A stretch of 64,000 nucleotides of DNA from Legionella norrlandica. Lineage in GTDB: Bacteria > Pseudomonadota > Gammaproteobacteria > Legionellales > Legionellaceae. The DNA lies in NCBI RefSeq assembly GCF_000770585.1, contig NZ_JNCF01000007.1:23428-87427 (forward strand), read 5' to 3'. Every line of letters begins with the position of its first letter. Within the stretch, counting starts at the first letter, position 1. The notes below the pieces were generated by a model. It saw only the letters and a program-made list of their open reading frames with translations. It was not told the DNA's origin and did no database searches. Of the stretch, positions 26,641 through 34,770 are shown piece by piece. The translations under genes were made by a program, and so were the position numbers.

Positions 26641-28461
26641 TCATGCTATATCAAAAGGTCTGAAGAAAACTTCCTCTTCACTATGTTTACTATTTTCCTT
26701 ATCTAATTGCTCAGACGACTGGGGATGTAATCTTAATTCGATTTCTTTGGTGATGGTTTCCAATCTTTCCCTAGTAAAGAATCCTTTTTTCTTTAGTCCG
26801 ATTTGATCGGTTTCATTTAAGCTGAGTTGATTTTTTAAATGCTCTTTCAATTCTGGAGACAAGGAATCACTATTTTCAACTTCTATTTGACTTGCTTTAA
26901 TTTCAGTTTCATATTGTTTCTCAAATTCTTCTAATTGTTGCTGGGCTTTCCGAGCCTTATCTATCATCCGTGCGGTATCTGTTTTAAATATCTCATGAAT
27001 ATTTTCGGCAAGCCAATTGGAAAGTCTCACTAACCAATTATCATTTTTCTCTATAAAATCAGCTAATTCATCTCTGGCTAATTTATCTTTCTTAAGGGTT
27101 TCTAACTTACTCTTAACTTCCATTTTAATTTTCTTATACCCAACCAATACTATACCTGTTCCATCTATTGCTTTTGTAATTTCGGCAAGATTTTCTGAAG
27201 AGGCATTGGCCAACAACTCTTCTAATTCAGGATTATTACTTGATAATTGCTTATATTTCTGAGAAAGCTCTTCGTATTTAGAGTGTAATTGCTGTGTTAA
27301 CATTCTTATCTGCTGTCTTGCCAGTTCTTTAAGGAGAGCTTTTGCTTCGCTATCCTGTGTTGAAGGAACATAATCCGTGACAGTCTCCTGAATATCTTGA
27401 GAGGTAAGTGCACGATAAACCACAGTGGTTAGAGAGGTTACCCAACTTGCTCCATAAAGCAATGCGGCAGAAACATTTTGATAAAAACCCGGATTTCTAA
27501 TTTGTTCTATTTTTTCTTCTAGTAGCGTTTTTAAATCACCTTTCTTCGCTACATCCATAAGGATATCAAAGGCTTGCTTATTGCTATTTACCAAATCTAA
27601 AAAATATTGTCTTCCTGTTATCTTTTTGTCGTTCTCTTCTACCGCATTCAACAAACTCTGAATTGTTATTATTTTTGCGCTAATATCACCCTTTTCTTTT
27701 CTTAAATTAACAATACTTGTTAAGCATTCACTAGCTTCTTTCACACCATCCTGCAACTTACCAAGCTTTGTGCTGCTGTCGCTATTTTCACTGAAAATGA
27801 TTAGGAAACGTTCGTTCAATTGATCTTGTATGGTTTTTTCTTTTTTGCTTCTATCCAGCGATTTACTGGCTTGCTCAGACAGGAGTTTATCCAGTTTTTC
27901 AGCTTTCTTTTCTGTTTTATTCAATAGATTGTCAAGAATTTTATACATTCCTTTAACATCAATGAACCAACTTGCTAATCCTTCATTTTTTTTCAAAGAC
28001 CTTTTGGAAGTACTTAACATGAGGTATAGAACAAAAGTGAGCTCCTTAGCCAATTTAGGATCTGAATAGATTTCCCTATCTAACAATTGGTTAATTCTTA
28101 AAATTAAGCCATCGACTTTGCTTTTTACATTAGAGGTAGGATTAATATAGGCTTCGCTCAATATATGACTTAATTCAGCGAGTAAATCCTTCTCCTCTTT
28201 AAACGTTTCTGGAATTTTTTCCGTAATTTCATCAATGGTTAATTTACAATAAAGCAAGATGCCCATAGTACGCCTGTTATAAGCATCCAGTATTTTAATT
28301 TTCTCAGAATCAGGGTTTACTATATCCTCCCATAACTCAGCTAAAGAAATAAATGATTTAACATACTGGTCAACTAATGGAACTGTATTAATATAAGCCC
28401 TTTCTTTTCTAGCAGAAGACTCCCCTCTCCATTCTATAAATCGCTCTTCTTTACTCTTCAT
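26641..28461 (-). CDS. Large coiled-coil protein, Dot/Icm effector candidate
   Basis: A 606-residue, highly charged, mostly helical protein. I recognise no domain. A short hydrophobic stretch (VSAALLYGASWVTSLTTVVY) near residue 335 could associate with a membrane. Long coiled-coil-prone segments flank it (residues about 180-300 and 385-560). The C-terminal end, NSKHSEEEVFFRPFDIA, has a glutamate cluster followed by hydrophobic residues, which resembles the E-block export signal described for Dot/Icm substrates. The ATG at 28461 is preceded by AGGG five bases away. It stands alone; the 256-base upstream gap is AT-rich. That it is an effector is inference from composition, size and C terminus. 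Confidence 0.7.
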   Translation of the reverse strand: MKSKEERFIEWRGESSARKERAYINTVPLVDQYVKSFISLAELWEDIVNPDSEKIKILDAYNRRTMGILLYCKLTIDEITEKIPETFKEEKDLLAELSHILSEAYINPTSNVKSKVDGLILRINQLLDREIYSDPKLAKELTFVLYLMLSTSKRSLKKNEGLASWFIDVKGMYKILDNLLNKTEKKAEKLDKLLSEQASKSLDRSKKEKTIQDQLNERFLIIFSENSDSSTKLGKLQDGVKEASECLTSIVNLRKEKGDISAKIITIQSLLNAVEENDKKITGRQYFLDLVNSNKQAFDILMDVAKKGDLKTLLEEKIEQIRNPGFYQNVSAALLYGASWVTSLTTVVYRALTSQDIQETVTDYVPSTQDSEAKALLKELARQQIRMLTQQLHSKYEELSQKYKQLSSNNPELEELLANASSENLAEITKAIDGTGIVLVGYKKIKMEVKSKLETLKKDKLARDELADFIEKNDNWLVRLSNWLAENIHEIFKTDTARMIDKARKAQQQLEEFEKQYETEIKASQIEVENSDSLSPELKEHLKNQLSLNETDQIGLKKKGFFTRERLETITKEIELRLHPQSSEQLDKENSKHSEEEVFFRPFDIA

Positions 28462-28718
28462 AACAACCCTAATTTTAGTTACCGCTCATCCTAACTACAA
28501 AATTGATTATTTTTATGTTGTCCTGTTTTTAATATATTCACTAATTATTACCTAAACATTTAATAATAGCTATTTATAATAACAGCCAAACTCAATCATT
28601 TTGTCTTTAAATAAACAAATTGACAGGGTATAGAAGTTTACTCTACTAATATAAGTCATTATTATTTGTGGTAGAGTTTCAAAAAATCGAATATCACTTC
28701 ACGGTGGAGATATACAGG

Positions 28719-29840
28719 ATGGTTGCTCAAAGAGAACTTTATATTTTTACTCTAATTGGATTACTTCTAGGAATAATAGTTGATATCCTGATCCGGAATC
28801 ACAATACCACAGTCTTTATCTATAGTGTTATTACTCTGTTTAGTATTTTGTTTGCCCTTACTTATAATAATATTCACCTATTGCGACTGCTTGGCACCAG
28901 TTTTCTTCTTGCCTTCTTTTTATCAATCCCCTTATTCCCTCTACAGATTAATTACTCGATCAGGGACTATATTCATTTTTTTACTTTTTTTCCTGGATTA
29001 CCTTTTTTTGTTTACGTAGCTCATTGTTTTCACTATGCTTTCCATCATGACAACACATGGCGAGTAAGTTACAGCAGCTTATTTGCTGCGGTATGGAATA
29101 CCATTCCACTCTTATTTATTGCTTCCATCTTTTCCTCATTAGCTAATTTACTCATTGTGCTAGGGGCATTTGTATTTAAAACCGTTGGAAGTAATTATTT
29201 ATGGGATTTATACTTTTATAATCATGATTTCAAGTTAGTGCTCAATACAACCTTATTCTTTATGGGATTGGGTGTCGGGCAACAGAACATCAATATAATT
29301 CATAATATGCGTTTTTTACTACTTAGAATTATGTATTATCTGTTTCCTCTCTTAGCAGCAATCAGCATCCTTTATTTTATCTTATATACATCCCATTCCT
29401 TTTCTAGCGGAAAGGAACACATCAACCCCTTGATAGTGTTAATACCATTAAGTATAAGCGGGATAGTATTCTTCAATGCTTATTTCCAAGATGGCAGCAT
29501 TAAATCAGATTATCCTTCATGGCTAAAAATATCGTTACGAGTATATCGAGTTGTTTTATTTTTCCTGGTTTCTTTGATGACTTATAAGATTCTTTCAAAT
29601 TTCTTATTAGACACTAATACTTTCATTTACTTATTGGTTACCCTGCTGTTTAGTTTGGTTTATGCGATCACCGCTTTTTTAAATGAAAACAAGGAAAAGC
29701 AATGGATTTATTTAGGGAATATTGGGACTGGAATATTTTTTGTCGTCGCATTATTTTTCTGTAATCTCCCCTACTTACATTTAGAATTCACCATTGGAAA
29801 AGGGAATATCATTCAGAATATGGTAATCCCAGCCCCATAA
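28719..29840 (+). CDS. Polytopic membrane protein, DUF4153-like
   Basis: About 373 residues, with around ten hydrophobic helices filling most of the length. The open frame begins with a GTG at 28668. GGAG at 28706-28709 is nine bases before the ATG at 28719 (MVAQRELYIFTLIG...), which I prefer. The pattern of helices, the HCFHYAFHHDNTWRVSYSSL segment and the LLFSLVYAITAFLNENKEK C-terminal part recall the DUF4153 family of inner-membrane proteins of unknown function; I am only moderately sure of that family. No signal peptide or enzyme motif. It stands alone, and a GC-rich hairpin follows it. Confidence 0.6.
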   Translation: MVAQRELYIFTLIGLLLGIIVDILIRNHNTTVFIYSVITLFSILFALTYNNIHLLRLLGTSFLLAFFLSIPLFPLQINYSIRDYIHFFTFFPGLPFFVYVAHCFHYAFHHDNTWRVSYSSLFAAVWNTIPLLFIASIFSSLANLLIVLGAFVFKTVGSNYLWDLYFYNHDFKLVLNTTLFFMGLGVGQQNINIIHNMRFLLLRIMYYLFPLLAAISILYFILYTSHSFSSGKEHINPLIVLIPLSISGIVFFNAYFQDGSIKSDYPSWLKISLRVYRVVLFFLVSLMTYKILSNFLLDTNTFIYLLVTLLFSLVYAITAFLNENKEKQWIYLGNIGTGIFFVVALFFCNLPYLHLEFTIGKGNIIQNMVIPAP

Positions 29841-29859
29841 AAACTTAAGGTATTGTCAC

Positions 29860-29890
29860 CCTCCGCGAAGAACCACTCTGCGGGGTGTGA
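29860..29890 (+). terminator. GC-rich hairpin after the membrane protein gene
   Basis: CACCC-T-CCGC, a loop of about 13 bases, then GCGGGGTG form a stem of eight pairs with one bulged T, roughly 20 bases after the stop at 29840. There is no strong T tract, so it is only a possible terminator. Confidence 0.35.
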
Positions 29891-29992
29891 CCGCGCATTA
29901 ATACAAGAATATTTCTAAGTATTCTCTTTTTGACATGAGCCCCAAAATCATAAAAGCAAATCCTGGTATAACTTGTGTGCTGATGTTCTCAC

Positions 29993-31490
29993 TCATTGCC
30001 TGTGCTCAGGAAAAATTACTCTAAAACCAGGTTCCAAAATCTGGCCTAAAGGATTTTGTGAGATTTCACTAGATAATACCGATTTTCGCAATTCTATTAA
30101 GCGTAGAAAATACTTTTTTAATCCCAGCTTCGTTGATATGGATTGCCTCAAAAAATATTGATAAATTTTAATTTGTTCCCTTAGTTTTTTAGAATCCAAC
30201 GGCTTTTCACTTAGGAAATCAGCTAATTGCCGAGCCCCCCGAGCTGACTCTTCATTCTGTCTTAAATTAACAATAAATTGTTTAACCCACCCTTTATCAT
30301 TCGCTTCAGCAGTTTTTGGAATTAATGTTAGTAACTCACACCGTTCTGTTGAGAACACAGGATTTATAAAATCAATCATTAATACAGCTTGAGCAAATTG
30401 CTTGCTAATTATATGGTGTTGAATGAGTTGCCTAATCGCATCGAGATCCGCCTTGCCCTTCACTGGCGTAAGCCATGCGTGATCAGCATCGCGTAAAGAG
30501 GTCTCGGGGAAGTGCATATTAAACTCTTCCAGCAACTGATTATATTCTTCATCAGAAACAGTTAAATCGATATTCCCCAATAGTGGATTGAGCCAAAAAG
30601 ATGAGGGAATCGACACATTCATTTCTCCTGAATCAGAACTAGATTCTAAGTTTATTTCAGTGGTACAAAATAAAGGCCTTAATTGTTCTTGTAATGATAA
30701 TTTTCCTTGAAATTTGATCATCTTTTGGCTTTCAGATAGACGTTTCATCCCTTTTTTTACTTCATTAGCGAAGAAACTAGCGTCTTTAACTTGCTCCAAT
30801 AAATCACTAACATCCTGATTAGGCCTATTAGGGGTTAGAATTAACAGGCGATTATTGGCCCACCAATCATTATGGGGTAATATCATTTCTTTAAGGATAG
30901 GCCACCGAGTTATGGCATGCCGAGCATCGCATCCGGTTACCAAAATGGTTCTCTCCTTCCGGGCTTATTCTATATAGCCAAGTATTATCTTTATAAGCGT
31001 CTTTTGAATTTCCTCTGTAAAACCATCGTACTCCTCTATTTTCTGCGCCTCGCAATTCATAAAAGTTATAAAGCTCCTTTTGAGAATCCCAACTAATTGC
31101 TTCAATCAACAATTTATTTTCTACGGGTTCTTGATCCAAAATAATTTCATTACCTTGTAGCCCAGTAAAATACCCTAGAAAAAATGCTCCCCGATCTATA
31201 AATTGATTATTTGGCAAACGACCATGCACTGATTCAAAAAAACTAAAGCTGCCTTCCTTCGGATTATTTCTCCCACGATTTGCAACCATCCCTATGACTT
31301 CTTCTAATCCATTGAATCTCATAGTATTTCTCAATTCCTGAATAGATTGAGGGCATATTTCAGAGTGAGATAATAGGTAATATAAAGGGTCAGATAGCTT
31401 TTTATTAAGAGGTTGTTTATTAAAATAGACTGTACAAGTAGCATGGGCTATTGAAGAAATAAATAATAAAGCCAACAATATTTTTTTCAT
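29993..31490 (-). pseudogene. Secreted CxxCH (cytochrome-c-like) protein, frameshifted
   Basis: AAGGA eight bases before the ATG at 31490 starts a signal peptide (MKKILLALLFISSIAHA). The first frame ends NRMRCSACHNSVAYP-stop near 30891, directly after a CxxCH haem-attachment motif. The neighbouring frame, open from 30943 to 29993, reads PILKEMILPHNDWWANN at the same point. A change of one base (one extra, or two missing) near 30898-30910 rejoins them as CSACH-N-S-G-(G)-PILKEM, the usual spacing after such a haem motif. The full protein would be about 495 residues and periplasmic. The C-terminal half is helical without a known domain. It is related, as far as I can see, only to Legionella unknown proteins. 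The break may be a real mutation or an error. Confidence 0.65.
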
Positions 31491-31626
31491 TACCAACATC
31501 CTTTTAGAAAACAAATTGATATCAAGCCAATAGTCTGAATTTGATGGGGTCGTAATCCAGGAATTAAAACACAAAATTCTGAATTCCCGATATGCTTAAT
31601 TCAGGCTACATAATAGTAAAAGAAAT

Positions 31627-32346
31627 CTACTCAGGAATAGGTCTGACATTTCCTACTTTTGCATTTTCTTCTATAACTTCGTTAACAAAAGCATTCCCAT
31701 AACCTATCCAGGCCCCTTTTTTAATTGTTGTTCCGGGACCAATTTTGGTAGACATTCCCACAAACACATTATCTTCAATTACAACAGGTGAAAGAAAAAG
31801 ATAATTCCCAACGTCGGAGTGGCAGCTAATGGATACCTGACTGGCTAGTGTAACATCTTCCCCAATAGTGATTAGAGGGCAATCAACAAAATCAATATCA
31901 AATGAATTCATGACTCGGAATGACACCTTAATTCCTAACGCACGCCAGTAAAAATATTTAATAATATTAAAGGATTGTAATAAATGAATAAGACCAATAA
32001 TTTTCGCGGCACGTGACAATGCAAAATGACAAAACCAGGATAACATCTCTTTATTCAATTCCCGTTTATACCGACCCGGCTTAAGTCTTGGCAAACAGAT
32101 TCTGATGAGTGCAATAATAGAAATAAACGAAAATAATAACACAAAAGGAGAAAGTACTAAGACCAGCCAAGTTTTTGAAAATCCATAATATAAAAACAAA
32201 CCTGTGGAGCTAAATGCCACCACACTGGGCATTAAGCTAAACAAAATAGAAATTAAATCAATAAAAATAAGCGTGGAAGTAGTCAATTGACTTTTCTTAA
32301 TCGGTGCTTTCTTATTTTTGGCTTTTGCTTTCTTTTGCTCTGCCAT
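31627..32346 (-). CDS. Membrane-anchored left-handed beta-helix (hexapeptide) protein
   Basis: About 239 residues. AAGGA eight bases before the ATG at 32346 (MAEQKKAKAKNKKAP...) sets the start; an in-frame ATG at 32367 is weaker. A Lys-rich N-terminal tail is followed by two membrane helices (STLIFIDLISILFSLMPSVV and a second around residues 57-83). The last ~90 residues are hexapeptide repeats of an acyl/acetyltransferase-type beta helix (LITIGEDVTLASQVSISCHS, LSPVVIEDNVFVGMSTKIGP, TTIKKGAWIGYGNAFV). The N-terminal half is like the membrane part of non-ribosomal-synthetase-type hexapeptide transferases. It may be an acyltransferase at the inner membrane; the active His is not obvious and the substrate is unknown. 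Confidence 0.72.
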   Translation of the reverse strand: MAEQKKAKAKNKKAPIKKSQLTTSTLIFIDLISILFSLMPSVVAFSSTGLFLYYGFSKTWLVLVLSPFVLLFSFISIIALIRICLPRLKPGRYKRELNKEMLSWFCHFALSRAAKIIGLIHLLQSFNIIKYFYWRALGIKVSFRVMNSFDIDFVDCPLITIGEDVTLASQVSISCHSDVGNYLFLSPVVIEDNVFVGMSTKIGPGTTIKKGAWIGYGNAFVNEVIEENAKVGNVRPIPE

Positions 32347-32502
32347 CGTATAGTTCCTTAAAAACAATAGACGCGTCCAGTATCAGCCTCTGACCCCTGG
32401 CTTTCCCCTAAAAATTTAGGTGCATTGGACTTTTTTTGAGGAAACTATACTAGCAAAAATAAACAAAAGAATGAAAGACATTTAGAGCGTGTTGAAATGA
32501 CT

Positions 32503-32528
32503 CTGGCTGCCACTTTCATGCCAGCCAG
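32503..32528. repeat. Hairpin between lpnE-like gene and hexapeptide gene
   Basis: CTGGCTG, a 12-base spacer, then CAGCCAG make a perfect 7-bp GC-rich stem. It lies in the gap between the two leftward genes, between lpnE's own terminator-like hairpin and the next start. Confidence 0.4.
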
Positions 32529-32554
32529 GAAATAAGCTAGCTCACCATTCCAGT

Positions 32555-32595
32555 ATTACCTAACCCCATAATTAGGGTCAGGTAGGTAAGGTAAT
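32555..32595 (-). terminator. Terminator-like hairpin after the lpnE-like gene
   Basis: ATTACC at 32555-32560 pairs with GGTAAT at 32590-32595, with a further inner AACCC/GGGT pairing. It lies immediately downstream of the leftward Sel1-repeat gene, five bases after its stop. Confidence 0.5.
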
Positions 32596-32599
32596 TTAA

Positions 32600-33730
32600 T
32601 CAGTTACTTTTTGGTTTGTAACTATCCGTATATTGTTGTCCTAATGCTTTAGCTTTATTGAGATCCTCAGGATTCATAGATTTCTCAAGTTCGGTCACGT
32701 TGGTGCTTGCTTTTTCAAAGCCATTATTCTTAGCAGCTATAAACCAAGCGTAAGCTTTTATAGGGTCAGCAGTTACACCAATACCGTCTCTATAATAAAC
32801 ACCCAGTTGATTTTGAGCTTTCCCATAACCCTGTTCAGCAGATTTCTGCATCCAAAACACAGATTGTTCAAGATTTTTACTGACTCCGTCGCCATAAAAA
32901 TACATGTCTGCTAAGTTATATTGCGCTGTGGGATTGCCGAGGTCAGCACTTTTTTGATACCAGAAGGCTGCTTTTTGCAGATCCGTTTTACCCAACTTGC
33001 CTGAATCGTATAAATAACCAAGTTCTAATTGGGATTTAGGATGTCCTTGATTAGCTGCTTTCTCAAAATACTCAGCTGCTTTCGTCAAATCTTTAGGAAC
33101 ACCATCCCCTTGCTCGTACATCAAACCAAGATTGTATTGGGCACTGGCATTACCCATATCAGCCGCTTTGGTATACCAATTTATTGCCTCTGTCTTGTCC
33201 TTTTTACCCCCTCCGCCAGTATCATAATTATAACCGATGGCCAAAGCCGCATTGGAGTTACCTTGATCTGCCGCTTTTTTATACCAAACCATAGCCGCAT
33301 CAGGATTCTTAGGAACACCTGTCCCAGTATCGTACATATAACCTAAGCCATATTGACCATCCGCGTTATTTTGATCAGCTGCTTTCTGATACCATTCAAA
33401 AGCTTTCTTGTAACCTTCAGGAGTATTCTGGTACCAATAGAACCCAGCCAATAAGACCTGAGCATCAGCATTTCCCTGATTTGCTGAAGCCAGTAATAAT
33501 TGCTCTGTTTTTTCTGGGCTATAGGTAACACCTTGTGCATTATAATACATCTTACCTAGCAGATATTGTGCTTTGGCATCTCCCTTATCCGCTTCAGGAG
33601 ACAGCAGAATAAATGCTTTTTCGTAGTACCCTTTATTGTAAGCCTCTTCACCTTCCTGTGTAGTCGCGATAGCTGAAGAGTGTATCAATGTAAACAAAGA
33701 AAGGGATAAAATATATTTTTTCATGTCCAT
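32600..33730 (-). CDS. lpnE: Sel1-repeat protein, LpnE-like
   Basis: A 376-residue protein with a signal peptide (KKYILSLSLFTLIHSSAIA) and eight Sel1-like repeats of about 36 residues. The repeats are recognised by their G-x-A-x-A-Q-Y-x-L-G-x-M-Y pattern: GDAKAQYLLGKMYY, GNADAQVLLAGFYW, NNADGQYGLGYMYD, GNSNAALAIGYNYD, GNASAQYNLGLMYE, GHPKSQLELGYLYD, GNPTAQYNLADMYF, GYGKAQNQLGVYYR. L. pneumophila LpnE has this length, signal peptide and repeat number. It is a secreted virulence factor that promotes entry and binds OCRL-type host proteins. The other Legionella Sel1 proteins, LidL/EnhC, differ in size. The start at 33730 has AGG eight bases upstream; the ATG two codons later is also possible. 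Confidence 0.83.
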   Translation of the reverse strand: MDMKKYILSLSLFTLIHSSAIATTQEGEEAYNKGYYEKAFILLSPEADKGDAKAQYLLGKMYYNAQGVTYSPEKTEQLLLASANQGNADAQVLLAGFYWYQNTPEGYKKAFEWYQKAADQNNADGQYGLGYMYDTGTGVPKNPDAAMVWYKKAADQGNSNAALAIGYNYDTGGGGKKDKTEAINWYTKAADMGNASAQYNLGLMYEQGDGVPKDLTKAAEYFEKAANQGHPKSQLELGYLYDSGKLGKTDLQKAAFWYQKSADLGNPTAQYNLADMYFYGDGVSKNLEQSVFWMQKSAEQGYGKAQNQLGVYYRDGIGVTADPIKAYAWFIAAKNNGFEKASTNVTELEKSMNPEDLNKAKALGQQYTDSYKPKSN

Positions 33731-33809
33731 GATATTTGCCTTATTTTTATGAGCTATCGTTTTAAATTATATAACATATTTTTATCATTGCATTTAATTT
33801 GGATTCAAA

Positions 33810-34685
33810 ATGGCTTGCTTTTTAACAAAAAGAATATATTATATGCCACCAATATCAACTAATAGTGAGATAATCATGCTACATAATACAATACCAAACG
33901 CGTCAATACCTGAAACCAGCCTGCAAGCATGGATGATGCTTACTTGGGGAAATTACCATATCACAATAAATCGCTTTGTTTCAGTGTTTCTGAATGCCTT
34001 TAAAGATCATGGGGGCACTCTTGGTTCTCTCCAAGTAAAAACAGAAATCATACCAGAAGAGATAGACGCAATAAGAGAGGAAGTAAAAGCAAAAACCTTA
34101 TCCGAAGAAATAAAAGAAAAAATAGAAACAGAAATCGCAAAAGAGATAAAGAAGATAAGAAAAAAAATAAAAACAGAAATCGCACCAGAAAAGATAGAAA
34201 CTATAAGAAAAAACGTAGAAACAAAAATCATACCAAAACAGACAAGAGAAAAAATTGAAGAGTCAGTTTTTCAGGAGTTTAAAAAAAATCTAAAGGCAGA
34301 ACAAAATATAAATCCTGATGAGTTTATTAAAAATCTAAAAGAAACTTCAGCCAGACTGAGTAACGCTATTACTAATCAGATGCCTTATGACACTTTCTTC
34401 GGAGATCTTGTGGCGTTTCAAAATCAATTACAAACTATCATTTTATATTATCGAGCTAGGGGCTTAGATAAAGTAAATTTTCGCTATAACCCAGCCTACT
34501 TCAGTAATAAACCAACCGATTACAGGGAAGAAATAGAAGATTTATCTGACTTTGTTGAACAATCTTTCTTATTTGATGGTTTTGGTGAAGAGATCGCGGT
34601 GAGTGGCAAGGACAACAGCGTTGGTGACATTATACGCGCCATACAAAATTCTCTGGATAGAGATTCATTATCTCCCAAAATTTAG
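33810..34685 (+). CDS. Charged internal-repeat protein, effector candidate
   Basis: A 291-residue soluble protein without a recognised domain. Residues about 75-150 are Lys/Glu/Ile-rich and made of degenerate repeats of about 18-20 residues, each starting KTEI and containing a PE..I..IRK/E pattern (KTEIIPEEIDAIREEVK, KTEIAPEKIETIRKNVE, then a KIIPKQTREKIEE variant). The C-terminal half is more ordinary globular sequence ending RDSLSPKI. The start is uncertain: ATGs at 33810, 33843 and 33876 are possible and none has a strong ribosome site. It diverges from lpnE. Position and composition suggest a Dot/Icm substrate; no function can be given. Confidence 0.6.
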   Translation: MACFLTKRIYYMPPISTNSEIIMLHNTIPNASIPETSLQAWMMLTWGNYHITINRFVSVFLNAFKDHGGTLGSLQVKTEIIPEEIDAIREEVKAKTLSEEIKEKIETEIAKEIKKIRKKIKTEIAPEKIETIRKNVETKIIPKQTREKIEESVFQEFKKNLKAEQNINPDEFIKNLKETSARLSNAITNQMPYDTFFGDLVAFQNQLQTIILYYRARGLDKVNFRYNPAYFSNKPTDYREEIEDLSDFVEQSFLFDGFGEEIAVSGKDNSVGDIIRAIQNSLDRDSLSPKI

Positions 34686-34721
34686 AAAAATCGGACTTAA
34701 AGGGACTTAACACCTCGATAC

Positions 34722-34766
34722 TAATCCTAGAAAAAGCAGTAGATTGAACTGCTTTTTCTAGGATTA
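34722..34766. terminator. Long perfect hairpin, two-way terminator
   Basis: AATCCTAGAAAAAGCAGT (34723-34740), loop AGATTGA, then ACTGCTTTTTCTAGGATT pair perfectly; one more T-A pair extends the stem to 19. It sits between the convergent charged-repeat and GH3 genes. A/T runs inside the arms give each strand a short T run. The 16-base core CCTAGAAAAAGCAGTA also occurs at 17255-17270. Confidence 0.7.
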
Positions 34767-34770
34767 TTCT

